From assembly GCA_965250275.1 (NCBI GenBank), contig OZ252297.1, positions 1,488,001 to 1,552,000 on the forward strand: DNA of 64,000 bases, given 5' to 3'. The DNA is from G965250275 sp965250275 (lineage in GTDB: Bacteria; Pseudomonadota; Alphaproteobacteria; Rhodobacterales; Rhodobacteraceae). The translations under genes and the position numbers were made by a program. A model generated the notes under the pieces. It ran no database searches and was not told the origin of the DNA. It was given only the letters and a program-made list of their open reading frames with translations. Below, in pieces: positions 17,103-25,688 of the stretch (its first letter is position 1; the number at the start of each line of letters is the position of its first letter).

Positions 17103-17921
17103 ATGCGACTGGTGGCGATGACGATGGCAGCGGTCTTGACCCTGAGCCCACTACCGTCCGTGGCTCAGACAGACCAGACACTCGCGGACATTCGTCAGGA
17201 ACTGACCGTGTTGTTTGTCGAGATCCAACGACTGAAAACCGAACTTTCCACCACCGGCGCGCCAACGCTCGATACCCAGGGGTCCAGCGTGCTTGATCGC
17301 GTGGCTGCCATTGAGGCCGAACTTCAACGTCTGACCGCACAGACCGAACAGCTGGAGAACCGCGTCAACCGGGTGGTTGCAGATGGCACCAACCGGATCG
17401 GTGATCTGGAGTTTCGCCTTGTCGAACTCGAAGGCGGCGATGTCAGCCAGTTGGGTCAGACCACGACGCTTGGCGGGGGTGAGACACCCGCGCCGACCCC
17501 GCTGCCGGACCCGTCCGAAGCGCCGGCGACCGAACTGGCGGTAGGTGAGCAGGCAGACTTTGACGCGGCCAGCAAAGCGCTTGCAGAGGGCAACTACGGT
17601 GCAGCGGCGGACATGTTTGCGAAATTCAATCAAACCTATCCCGGCAGCCCGTTGGCCGCGCAGGCGAGCCTGTCGCGCGGACGGGCGCTGGATGCTCAGG
17701 GTGACACCCGCGAAGCAGCCCGATCCTACCTTGCAAGCTTTAGCGGCGATGCCACAGGACCAGCGGCGCCCGAAGCGCTTTTTGAACTTGGCGCTGCGCT
17801 GGGACGGCTCGGTCAGCGGGAGCAGGCCTGCCTGACCCTCGGCGAAGTTGAAAACCGGTTTCCCGCTGCGCCTTCGGTAGCAAAGGCCAAAGCCGAAATG
17901 GTGACACTGGGCTGCACTTGA
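17103..17921 (+). CDS. cpoB: Cell division coordinator CpoB / YbgF-type TPR protein
   Basis: A 272-residue periplasmic protein. The signal peptide ends near VAQT (residue 21). A coiled coil covers about residues 22-115 (heptads through LTAQTEQLENRVNRV), then a Pro/Thr-rich linker, then TPR repeats at about 150-265 (AEGNYGAAADMFAKFNQTYPGSPLAAQA and following units). In E. coli CpoB links Tol energy to peptidoglycan synthesis. It sits in the normal position after pal, and the tilS start overlaps its stop. Confidence 0.9.
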   Translation: MRLVAMTMAAVLTLSPLPSVAQTDQTLADIRQELTVLFVEIQRLKTELSTTGAPTLDTQGSSVLDRVAAIEAELQRLTAQTEQLENRVNRVVADGTNRIGDLEFRLVELEGGDVSQLGQTTTLGGGETPAPTPLPDPSEAPATELAVGEQADFDAASKALAEGNYGAAADMFAKFNQTYPGSPLAAQASLSRGRALDAQGDTREAARSYLASFSGDATGPAAPEALFELGAALGRLGQREQACLTLGEVENRFPAAPSVAKAKAEMVTLGCT

Positions 17922-19174
17922 ACCCCGCGGACGCCGATATCCTGTCGGTGGTCCGGTCCCAGTTTCCGGCAGAGCCTCCCAGTCGATTGGGCGTGGCGGT
18001 GTCAGGCGGCGGCGATTCCATCGCTTTGTTGCACATCCTGACCCGCTGCTTCGAACCGGGGCAGGTGGCGCTCTTTGCCGCGACGGTCGACCACGGATTG
18101 CGTCCCGAAGCGGCCTCCGAAGCCGCGTTTGTCGCCGATTTTTGCGCCTCACTCGGTCTGCCGCATACCACGCTGCGTTGGCGCGACAGTGCCGCAACCG
18201 GCAATTTGCAGGATCAGGCGCGCCGGGCGCGATACGATTTGATGGCCGAGTGGGCCAAGTCACAGCAGATTGCGACCTTGGCGCTGGGGCACACGGCAAA
18301 CGACCAGGCGGAAACGGTTCTGATGCGGTTGGCGCGGGCCTCCGGCGTGACGGGTCTGGCGGCAATGCCGGTGCGGCGCTGCCTGCACGGCATCACTTTG
18401 CTTCGCCCGATGCTTGATGTGAGCCGCGCCGACTTGCGAGACTACCTTGTGCGAGCCGATGTGGCCTGGGTCGACGACCCCAGCAATGACGATGAGACCT
18501 TTGATCGGATCAAAGCCAGGCGCGCGCTGAAGGCGTTGTCCGATCTGGGCGTGACGGTTCAGGGGCTGACCCAGGTTGCCCGGAACATGGCGCAGGCCCG
18601 CGATGCCCTGGACTGGTACAGCTTTCTGGCCGCGCGCGAGGTCGCGCAGGTGAGTGGTGGGGATCTTGTGCTGGATTTGCGGAAGTTTCGCACATTGCCC
18701 GAGGAGATTGCCCGCCGGCTAATGGTGCAGGCAATCCACTGGATCTCCGGGTCCGAGTATCCGCCGCGCCGCGCCGCCATGGAGGGATTCCTGACATCCA
18801 TTCGGCAAGGTCGATCTGCAACTCTGAATGGGTGCCGCGCGGTTCGCTTTGATGGCGCGGTCTGTGTTTTCCGCGAGTACAACGCCGTTCGGTCGCTGTG
18901 CTCGGCACCGGACGAGATATGGGACGGGCGCTGGCGCCTGCACCACCCCAACCGGGCGGACGGAAGTGACGTGCGCGCGCTTGGTCGAGGCGGTCTCGCG
19001 CAATGCCCGGATTGGCGCACATTGGGTCGCCCGCATGCCGCGCTGATCTCCTCACCTTCGGTATGGTCGGGCGATACTCTGGTTTCTGCACCGTTGGCAG
19101 GCTGGCCCAATGGCTGGACAGCGGAACTCCTCGCAGGAGACGAGGATTTCTATGCGGGACTATTATCGCATTGA
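17918..19174 (+). CDS. tilS: tRNA(Ile)-lysidine synthase
   Basis: A 418-residue ATP-pyrophosphatase-type enzyme that converts C34 of tRNA-Ile(CAU) to lysidine. The PP-loop SGGGDS is at about residues 29-34. Supporting segments are TVDHGLRPEA at about 60 and LGHTANDQAETVLMRL at about 126, as in TilS proteins. The start appears to be TTG 17918, overlapping the cpoB stop. The C-terminal substrate-binding domain is present but short, common in Rhodobacteraceae. It is essential in nearly all bacteria. Confidence 0.92.
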   Translation: MNPADADILSVVRSQFPAEPPSRLGVAVSGGGDSIALLHILTRCFEPGQVALFAATVDHGLRPEAASEAAFVADFCASLGLPHTTLRWRDSAATGNLQDQARRARYDLMAEWAKSQQIATLALGHTANDQAETVLMRLARASGVTGLAAMPVRRCLHGITLLRPMLDVSRADLRDYLVRADVAWVDDPSNDDETFDRIKARRALKALSDLGVTVQGLTQVARNMAQARDALDWYSFLAAREVAQVSGGDLVLDLRKFRTLPEEIARRLMVQAIHWISGSEYPPRRAAMEGFLTSIRQGRSATLNGCRAVRFDGAVCVFREYNAVRSLCSAPDEIWDGRWRLHHPNRADGSDVRALGRGGLAQCPDWRTLGRPHAALISSPSVWSGDTLVSAPLAGWPNGWTAELLAGDEDFYAGLLSH

Positions 19175-19197
19175 ACCTGACGGTATGATCTCTATCT
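19171..19197 (+). promoter_or_regulatory. Candidate heat-shock (RpoH-like) promoter of ftsH
   Basis: TTGAAC at 19171-19176 and CTATCT at 19192-19197 are separated by 15 bases, and overlap the tilS stop codon. The -10 hexamer is the same CTATCT seen before the DUF1127 gene. FtsH is a classic RpoH target, so the placement makes sense. Start-site mapping would be needed to confirm it. Confidence 0.38.
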
Positions 19198-19248
19198 TGT
19201 GAAAGGGCGGGTCTCGTAACTCCGACCCCCGTATCTAGGAGAATTTCC

Positions 19249-21165
19249 TTGGGAAATGCACGCAATATTGCCTTCTGGGTTGTCCTGTTTCTGTTGATCC
19301 TTGCGCTGTTCAATCTGTTCAGCGGATCCGGTGGGACAATGCAGAGCCGCGAGATCAGCTATTCCGAATTTGTGACCTCGGTTCAGGACGGGGAAGTGTC
19401 TCAGGCCACCCTTGACGGGGAGCAAGTCCGCTTCAGAGGGGCAGATGGTCAGGACTATGTGACGATCAAGCCGGAAGACGCTGAAATCACGCAACTTTTG
19501 ATCGAGAACAACATTCCTGTCAAAGCGGAACAACAGCAACAATCAGGCTTCCAGGCGTTCATCCTGTCGCTGCTGCCTTTCCTGTTGCTGATTGGGGTCT
19601 GGGTCTACTTCATGAACCGGATGCAAGGCGGTGGCAAAGGCGGCGCGATGGGCTTTGGCAAATCAAAGGCCAAGATGCTGACCGAGAAACATGGCCGCGT
19701 GACGTTCGATGATGTCGCCGGGATCGACGAAGCCAAGGAAGAGCTGGAAGAGATTGTCGAATTCCTGCGCAATCCACAGAAATTCTCGCGTCTCGGCGGC
19801 AAAATCCCAAAAGGTGCGCTGCTGGTCGGACCGCCGGGCACGGGTAAAACACTGCTTGCCCGCGCGATCGCAGGCGAAGCTGGCGTGCCATTCTTCACCA
19901 TTTCGGGTTCTGACTTTGTCGAAATGTTCGTGGGTGTCGGTGCATCGCGCGTCCGCGACATGTTCGAGCAGGCGAAGAAAAACGCGCCCTGCATCGTGTT
20001 CATCGACGAAATTGATGCCGTCGGGCGTCATCGTGGCGCTGGATATGGCGGCGGCAATGATGAGCGCGAACAGACGCTCAACCAGTTGCTGGTCGAAATG
20101 GATGGCTTCGAAGCGAACGAAGGCGTGATCATCATCGCGGCCACGAACCGCAAAGACGTTTTGGACCCGGCGCTGTTGCGGCCGGGCCGTTTCGACCGGC
20201 AGGTCACCGTCGGCAACCCGGATATCAAAGGCCGCGAGAAGATTCTCGGCGTGCACGCCCGCAAGACACCGCTTGGTCCCGATGTGGATCTGCGCATCAT
20301 TGCACGCGGTACCCCCGGCTTCTCGGGCGCGGACCTGGCCAACCTCGTGAACGAGGCTGCGCTGATGGCAGCCCGTGTGGGGCGTCGTTTCGTGACCATG
20401 GAGGATTTCGAAAACGCCAAGGACAAGGTCATGATGGGGGCCGAGCGGCGCTCCATGGTCCTGACCGCCGAGCAGAAAGAGAAAACGGCTTATCACGAAG
20501 CCGGACACGCCGTGGTCGGTCTCGCGCTTCCGGAATGTGATCCCGTGTACAAGGCCACCATCATTCCGCGAGGCGGTGCCTTGGGGATGGTGGTCTCGCT
20601 GCCGGAGATTGACCGGTTGAACTGGCACAAGTCCGAGTGTGAGCAAAAGCTCGCAATGACGATGGCTGGCAAAGCGGCTGAAATCATCAAGTATGGCGAA
20701 GAAAATGTCTCCAACGGACCCGCGGGTGACATCATGCAGGCGAGCCAACTGGCCCGCGCGATGGTGATGCGCTGGGGGATGTCCGACAAGATCGGCAACA
20801 TCGACTACGCCGAAGCGCATGAGGGCTATCAGGGAAATACCGGCGGCTTCTCTGTTTCTGCTCACACCAAGGAGCTGATCGAAGAAGAGGTGAAACGCCT
20901 CATCCAGGAAGGGTACGAGCGCGCCTATCAGATCCTGACCGAGAAGAAAGAAGAGTGGGAACGCTTGGCGCAGGGGCTTCTGGAGTATGAGACCCTGACT
21001 GGCGACGAAATCAAACGCGTCATGAACGGCGATCCCCCGCAGGTCGGAGAGGATGAGGACGACACACCGGATCAGGGCAGTGCCCCCAGTGTTACCGCGA
21101 TCCCCAAGACCAAACCAAAGAAACTTCCGCCCGAAGGTGGAATGGAACCTGAACCGACCGCCTGA
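19249..21165 (+). CDS. ftsH: ATP-dependent zinc metalloprotease FtsH
   Basis: A 638-residue membrane-anchored AAA+ protease that degrades RpoH, LpxC-type and misfolded membrane proteins. Two N-terminal membrane helices lie at about 6-25 and 103-122 around a periplasmic domain. Walker A is at residues 194-201 (GPPGTGKT), the second region of homology near 300-315 and the zinc-binding HEAGH at 416-420. The C-terminus is acidic then proline-rich. TTG 19249 follows AGGAG and gives the family-typical MGNARNIAFW start. Confidence 0.97.
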   Translation: MGNARNIAFWVVLFLLILALFNLFSGSGGTMQSREISYSEFVTSVQDGEVSQATLDGEQVRFRGADGQDYVTIKPEDAEITQLLIENNIPVKAEQQQQSGFQAFILSLLPFLLLIGVWVYFMNRMQGGGKGGAMGFGKSKAKMLTEKHGRVTFDDVAGIDEAKEELEEIVEFLRNPQKFSRLGGKIPKGALLVGPPGTGKTLLARAIAGEAGVPFFTISGSDFVEMFVGVGASRVRDMFEQAKKNAPCIVFIDEIDAVGRHRGAGYGGGNDEREQTLNQLLVEMDGFEANEGVIIIAATNRKDVLDPALLRPGRFDRQVTVGNPDIKGREKILGVHARKTPLGPDVDLRIIARGTPGFSGADLANLVNEAALMAARVGRRFVTMEDFENAKDKVMMGAERRSMVLTAEQKEKTAYHEAGHAVVGLALPECDPVYKATIIPRGGALGMVVSLPEIDRLNWHKSECEQKLAMTMAGKAAEIIKYGEENVSNGPAGDIMQASQLARAMVMRWGMSDKIGNIDYAEAHEGYQGNTGGFSVSAHTKELIEEEVKRLIQEGYERAYQILTEKKEEWERLAQGLLEYETLTGDEIKRVMNGDPPQVGEDEDDTPDQGSAPSVTAIPKTKPKKLPPEGGMEPEPTA

Positions 21166-21191
21166 CCGGTCAAAAAAGGTAGACTTCTTAG

Positions 21192-21225
21192 AGAGCCGTC
21201 GGATTTCCGGCGGCTCTTTTCGTTT
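21192..21225 (+). terminator. Rho-independent terminator of ftsH
   Basis: AGAGCCGTCGG (21192-21202) pairs with CCGGCGGCTCT (21207-21217) through an ATTT loop, with one G-T pair, and is followed by TTTTCGTTT. Strong stem and good tail; it probably ends the tol-pal/tilS/ftsH transcripts. Confidence 0.85.
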
Positions 21226-21291
21226 GTGTTGAGTTATCCGGTCCCAACGGTATGGTTAAAAACCTACTGGATCGAGACGATGGAGATCGTG

Positions 21292-21696
21292 ATGAGATTG
21301 CTGAACTCAATTCTGTTTTCAGTCGCGCTGAGTGTGGGCGCTGCACAGGCCCAGATGGTGGCGGATGTGAAGTTCGCGCCGGGCAATTTCGGCACGATGG
21401 TCAGTGGGACTGTCATCGGGGATGAGTACTTCGACTACCGGCTGGGCGCTGCGGCGGGACAAAAGATGTTTGTCGAACTGACGGTGGCCGACAGCAACGG
21501 AAATGGCACGGCTTACTTCAACATTCTGCCACCGGGCAGCGACGGAGAGGCAATCTACAACGGTTCGATAAACGGCAACTCGACAACGATAGACTTACCG
21601 GAAACCGGCGACTACACCATTCGGGTCTACCTGATGGGCAACGACCGCGACACCGGCAAAACCGTTGGCTACAACATCGATCTGTCGATTCAGTAA
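21292..21696 (+). CDS. Secreted PliG-like (g-type lysozyme inhibitor-like) protein
   Basis: A 134-residue protein with a signal peptide cleaved near AQA|Q (residue 18). The mature beta-rich domain has an SGTVIGDEYFDYRL segment, an AAGQKMFVEL strand and a terminal LPETGDYTIRVYLMGNDRD...YNIDLSIQ pattern. This resembles, from memory, the periplasmic g-type lysozyme inhibitor PliG of E. coli and, more loosely, PPC-type domains. ATG 21292 is chosen for its GGAG at 21282-21285. It is monocistronic, after the ftsH terminator. Function as a lysozyme inhibitor is inferred. Confidence 0.6.
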   Translation: MRLLNSILFSVALSVGAAQAQMVADVKFAPGNFGTMVSGTVIGDEYFDYRLGAAAGQKMFVELTVADSNGNGTAYFNILPPGSDGEAIYNGSINGNSTTIDLPETGDYTIRVYLMGNDRDTGKTVGYNIDLSIQ

Positions 21697-21833
21697 CTCG
21701 TCTCCGAAGCGTGCAATCGCCGCGATACCGAAGCGGGGATGCAATCCTTCAAAGCATGGTTGCGCACGTTTGGCCGACATGGTGCAAGTGTCTTGGGTAG
21801 AGTGTCGCGGTTTGGGAAACGGGAGAGCAAACA

Positions 21834-22412
21834 ATGCCGACAATGCGTAAGACCGAACACGCCGGCGAAGTCGTTTGGCTGGGCAGTGTGCCGTCCGGTG
21901 ACGAGACCATCCGGTCGGCGCCACGCGAAAGCCTCGAACTGACCTTCGACGGGGTGGAGGGGGAGCGGCACGAAGGCCAGTTGCGACCATCCTGTGAGCG
22001 GATGACCATGCTCTATGAAGAAGGCACCGAGATCCGAAACGTTCGTCAGTTGAGCGTGCTCGCACAAGAGGAGCTTGATGCGGTCGCGGCAGAGCTCGGT
22101 CTCGGCGCTTTGGATCCCGCTTTGTTGGGGGCTTCTCTCGTTGTGCGTGGAATTCCGGATTTCACTCACGTTCCTCCGTCTGCACGTCTCCAAGGGCCGT
22201 CCGGCGTGACCCTGACCATTGACACTGAAAACCTGCCTTGCGTTTACCCCGGCAAAGAGATTGAGGCCGAAGCACCCGGCCACGGCAAGACCTTTCACCG
22301 GGCCGCACGGGGCCGGCGCGGCGTGACCGCATGGGTCGAACGACCAGGTGCTCTTAGTATTGGCGATGCGCTGGCACTCTTTGTTCCGACGCAACGCAAT
22401 TGGTCGCCTTGA
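21834..22412 (+). CDS. MOSC domain-containing protein
   Basis: A 192-residue cytosolic protein resembling MOSC (molybdenum cofactor sulfurase C-terminal) domains. Segments that fit are an early VEGERHEGQLRPSCERM stretch (about residues 42-58), NVRQLSVLAQEELD at about 69-82, and RGIPDFTHVPPSARL near 109-123. The late CVYPGKEIEAEAPGHGKTFHRAARGRRGVTAWVERPG block is typical of MOSC proteins annotated as sulfurases. The substrate is unknown. A GGGAGAG ribosome-binding stretch precedes the ATG. Confidence 0.78.
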   Translation: MPTMRKTEHAGEVVWLGSVPSGDETIRSAPRESLELTFDGVEGERHEGQLRPSCERMTMLYEEGTEIRNVRQLSVLAQEELDAVAAELGLGALDPALLGASLVVRGIPDFTHVPPSARLQGPSGVTLTIDTENLPCVYPGKEIEAEAPGHGKTFHRAARGRRGVTAWVERPGALSIGDALALFVPTQRNWSP

Positions 22413-22501
22413 GCAACAGCCGTTTCCGATCCGACACGCGGCCCGAACGTGGCGACGTTTCGCGGACGGAAAAGGTCGGATTCAAGGATTTAATCACTGC
22501 G

Positions 22502-22552
22502 GCGCCCCTGTAGGACACTGGCAGGACCCTGGCGCAGTTGGCACCGGGGCGC
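22502..22552 (+). other. Hairpin-forming leader just before fhs
   Basis: GCGCCCC (22502-22508) is the exact complement of GGGGCGC (22546-22552). The 37-base interior contains repeated CTGGC/GTTGGC units that may pair further. An AGGAGG follows at 22553-22558, 15 bases before the fhs ATG and rather far for that start. The AGGGA at 22564-22568 is better spaced. No known riboswitch class was recognised. Confidence 0.35.
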
Positions 22553-22573
22553 AGGAGGACGTCAGGGACCGGC

Positions 22574-24250
22574 ATGGCATACAAGACCGATATCGAAATC
22601 GCCCGCGAGGCAAACAAGAAACCCATTCAGGAGATCGGCGCCAAGCTGGGCATCTCGAGCGATGACCTTCTGCCCTACGGGCACGACAAAGCCAAGGTGA
22701 GCCAGAGCTTTATCAACTCGGTGCAAGAGCGGGACAACGGCAAGCTGATCCTTGTGACCGCCATCAACCCAACGCCTGCCGGTGAAGGGAAGACCACCAC
22801 CACTGTGGGTCTGGGCGACGGCCTGAACCGCATTGGCAAAAACGCCTGCGTTTGCATTCGAGAAGCCTCCTTGGGCCCCAACTTCGGCATGAAGGGCGGG
22901 GCGGCCGGGGGCGGCTACGCGCAGGTCGTTCCAATGGAAGAGATGAACCTGCACTTCACAGGTGACTTCCACGCGATCACGTCTGCCCATTCCTTGCTGT
23001 CGGCGATGATCGACAACCACATCTATTGGGGCAATGAGTTGGAGATCGACACCCGCCGCGTGGTTTGGCGCCGTGTGGTGGATATGAACGATCGCGCCCT
23101 GCGTCAGATCACGGCGTCGCTGGGTGGCGTGGCCAATGGGTTCCCGCGGGAGGCCGGCTTTGACATCACCGTGGCCTCCGAGGTGATGGCCATCCTGTGC
23201 CTTGCCAAGGATCTGAAGGACCTGCAGTCGCGGCTCGGGGACATGATCGTGGCCTATCGCCGGGATCGCTCACCAGTTTTCGCGCGCGATATCAAGGCAG
23301 ATGGCGCGATGACCGTGCTTCTCAAGGATGCCATGCAGCCCAACCTTGTGCAGACACTCGAGAACAATCCGGCCTTTGTGCATGGCGGGCCTTTTGCCAA
23401 CATTGCACACGGGTGCAACTCAGTCATTGCCACCACAACTGCGCTGAAACTGGCCGACTACGTGGTCACCGAAGCCGGGTTCGGCGCTGATCTGGGCGCC
23501 GAGAAATTCATGAACATCAAGTGCCGCAAGGCGGGCCTGGCGCCATCGGTGGTCGTGGTTGTCGCCACTGTGCGCGCCATGAAGATGAACGGTGGCGTTG
23601 CCAAGGCAGATCTGGGTGCCGAGAATGTCGACGCGGTATTGAAAGGGTGTCCGAACCTCGGGCGCCATATCGAGAACGTAAAGAGCTTTGGCGTTCCGGT
23701 GGTCGTGGCCATCAACCACTTCGTCACCGATACTGACGCCGAAGTTCAGGCGGTCAAGGACTACGTCGCGGAGCAAGGTGCCGAGGCGGTTCTGTCGCGC
23801 CACTGGGAGTTGGGCAGCGAAGGCTCTGCCGATCTGGCGACCCGTGTGGCGGAGATCGCAGATGCTGGCATGGCGAACTTTGCACCGATCTATCAGGACG
23901 ATTTGAGCCTGTTCGAAAAGATCGAGACAGTGGCCAAACGGATTTACCGCGCCGACGAGGTATTGGCGGATCAGAAAATCCGCAACCAGCTCAGGGACTG
24001 GGAGGCGCAAGGCTACGGCAACCTGCCGGTCTGCATGGCCAAGACGCAATACAGCTTCACGACGGATCCAGAGCGTCGCGGCGCGCCCACAGGGTTCAGC
24101 GTACCGGTCCGTGAAGTCCGTCTGTCCGCCGGGGCGGGCTTTATTGTGGTGATCTGCGGCGAGATCATGACCATGCCAGGTCTGCCCCGCGTGCCATCCG
24201 CTGAAGCCATTCAACTGAATGACGACGGGGAGATCGAGGGTCTGTTCTAA
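22574..24250 (+). CDS. fhs: Formate-tetrahydrofolate ligase
   Basis: A 558-residue cytosolic enzyme making 10-formyl-THF from formate, THF and ATP. The ATP-binding loop PTPAGEGKTTTTVGLGDGLN lies near residue 65. REASLGPNFGMKGGAAGGGYAQVVPMEEMNLHFTGD follows at about 95-130, and SHRW-type ATP/folate motifs appear later. ATG 22574 (MAYKTDIEIAREA) is the family start; an upstream TTG at 22538 is unlikely. With folD it supports one-carbon flow from formate, for example from demethylation of methylated compounds. Confidence 0.96.
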   Translation: MAYKTDIEIAREANKKPIQEIGAKLGISSDDLLPYGHDKAKVSQSFINSVQERDNGKLILVTAINPTPAGEGKTTTTVGLGDGLNRIGKNACVCIREASLGPNFGMKGGAAGGGYAQVVPMEEMNLHFTGDFHAITSAHSLLSAMIDNHIYWGNELEIDTRRVVWRRVVDMNDRALRQITASLGGVANGFPREAGFDITVASEVMAILCLAKDLKDLQSRLGDMIVAYRRDRSPVFARDIKADGAMTVLLKDAMQPNLVQTLENNPAFVHGGPFANIAHGCNSVIATTTALKLADYVVTEAGFGADLGAEKFMNIKCRKAGLAPSVVVVVATVRAMKMNGGVAKADLGAENVDAVLKGCPNLGRHIENVKSFGVPVVVAINHFVTDTDAEVQAVKDYVAEQGAEAVLSRHWELGSEGSADLATRVAEIADAGMANFAPIYQDDLSLFEKIETVAKRIYRADEVLADQKIRNQLRDWEAQGYGNLPVCMAKTQYSFTTDPERRGAPTGFSVPVREVRLSAGAGFIVVICGEIMTMPGLPRVPSAEAIQLNDDGEIEGLF

Positions 24251-24335
24251 GGTCGCGCGGACACCAAGGCTGCCGGACCACTGATCAGTGGTCCGGAACC
24301 TCGTGCGGCATCATACAAGGGAAGTAAGACAGAAC

Positions 24336-25229
24336 ATGAGCGCGCAAATCATCGACGGGAAAGCTTTTGCTGCAAAGGTTCGGGCGCAGGTTGGCACTGA
24401 AGTGGCGCGGCTGAAAGCTGATCACGACATCACCCCCGGCCTGGCAGTCGTTCTGGTGGGCGAGGACCCGGCCAGTCAGGTCTATGTCCGATCCAAAGGC
24501 AAGATGACCGTCGAAGTCGGCATGAAGTCGGTCGAGCACAAGCTCGATGCAAAGACCTCCGAGGAAGATTTGCTGGCCCTGATCGCGAGTCTGAACAACG
24601 ATCCGAGCATCCATGGCATCTTGGTGCAACTGCCGCTCCCGGACCACCTGAACGAAGACCTGGTGATCAACTCAATCGACCCTGCAAAGGACGTGGATGG
24701 GTTTCACATCTCGAATGTCGGTCTGCTCGGAACGGGGCAAAAAAGCATGGTGCCCTGCACGCCGCTGGGATGCCTGATGATGTTGCGCGATCACCATGGC
24801 AGCCTGTCAGGCATGGATGCTGTTGTCATCGGTCGCTCCAATATCGTTGGCAAACCGATGGCGCAACTTTTGCTGGGTGACAGTTGCACCGTGACGATCG
24901 CCCACTCGCGCACCAAGGACCTGCCGGATGTGGTGCGACGTGCAGATATCGTTGTCGCCGCCGTTGGGCGCCCGCAGATGGTGCCAGGGGACTGGATCAA
25001 ACCCGGCGCAACAGTGATCGATGTCGGCATCAACCGCATCGACAAACCGGAGGGCGGGACCCGTCTGGTCGGCGATGTGGAGTTCGACAGCTGCGCCGCT
25101 GTTGCAGGGGCGATCACGCCTGTGCCAGGGGGGGTGGGCCCGATGACCATTGCGTGCCTGTTGGCGAACACGCTCACAGCCTGTTGCCGGGCCAACGGTC
25201 TGGCGGAACCCGAAGGGCTGACGGCGTAG
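24336..25229 (+). CDS. folD: Bifunctional methylenetetrahydrofolate dehydrogenase/cyclohydrolase
   Basis: A 297-residue enzyme interconverting 5,10-methylene-, methenyl- and 10-formyl-THF. The active-site YVRSKGKM segment (catalytic Lys, about residue 57), the VQLPLPDH motif near 98 and the NADP-binding VIGRSNIVGKPMAQLL near 165 are clear, as is the PVPGGVGPMTIACLLANT C-terminal signature. ATG 24336 gives MSAQIIDGKA. It follows fhs by 85 bases, forming an fhs-folD pair. Confidence 0.96.
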   Translation: MSAQIIDGKAFAAKVRAQVGTEVARLKADHDITPGLAVVLVGEDPASQVYVRSKGKMTVEVGMKSVEHKLDAKTSEEDLLALIASLNNDPSIHGILVQLPLPDHLNEDLVINSIDPAKDVDGFHISNVGLLGTGQKSMVPCTPLGCLMMLRDHHGSLSGMDAVVIGRSNIVGKPMAQLLLGDSCTVTIAHSRTKDLPDVVRRADIVVAAVGRPQMVPGDWIKPGATVIDVGINRIDKPEGGTRLVGDVEFDSCAAVAGAITPVPGGVGPMTIACLLANTLTACCRANGLAEPEGLTA

Positions 25230-25268
25230 GACTCTTACGCGAGGCTGCGGAAGAAGCCCGCCACCGGG

Positions 25269-25679
25269 CTATCTAATGGCAACGGGCACCATGGTGCCTT
25301 GCAGCTGGGCGATCAGGGTTTCTTTGCCCGCCTCCAGAGCATGGACCTGCGCGGTCACGACCACCAGACGGCGCCCGGGTTTCAGCACGGTTCCGGTGGC
25401 CCGCAGTTGTTCCCCTTTCCCTGGCGCCAGCAGGTTGATTTTGACCTCGGCGGTCATGACTTCCTGATCTTCGGGCAAATGCGTCAAAGCCGCGTAACCG
25501 GCTGCCGCGTCCCCAAGTGCAAAGGTCAAGCCCGCATGCGCATACCCATGCTGCTGCCGCGCCCCCGGCAGGATCGGGGCGGCAATCACGACGCTGCCCT
25601 TGCTCACCGACTCGAGTGAGGCACCAAACGTTTGCATCAGGGTCTGCCGGGCAAAGCTGGTCTGAATTCGGTCAATCAT
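25269..25679 (-). CDS. PaaI family thioesterase
   Basis: A 136-residue hotdog-fold protein. The conserved HGYAHAGLTFALGDAAAGYAAL block (about residues 43-64) carries the PaaI-type HxG/G-D catalytic arrangement. An EVKINLLAPGKGEQLRATG strand pair and an AQVHALEAGKETLIAQLQGTM end complete the fold. It probably hydrolyses an acyl-CoA, substrate unknown. It is nine bases downstream of pdeM on the same strand but has no obvious link to DNA repair. Confidence 0.85.
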   Translation of the reverse strand: MIDRIQTSFARQTLMQTFGASLESVSKGSVVIAAPILPGARQQHGYAHAGLTFALGDAAAGYAALTHLPEDQEVMTAEVKINLLAPGKGEQLRATGTVLKPGRRLVVVTAQVHALEAGKETLIAQLQGTMVPVAIR

Positions 25680-25688
25680 CGCGTCTTC

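Noticed and set aside
19663..20865. 400-codon open frame antisense to ftsH
   Set aside because: Overlaps the AAA and protease domains of FtsH; no start signal or homology pattern.
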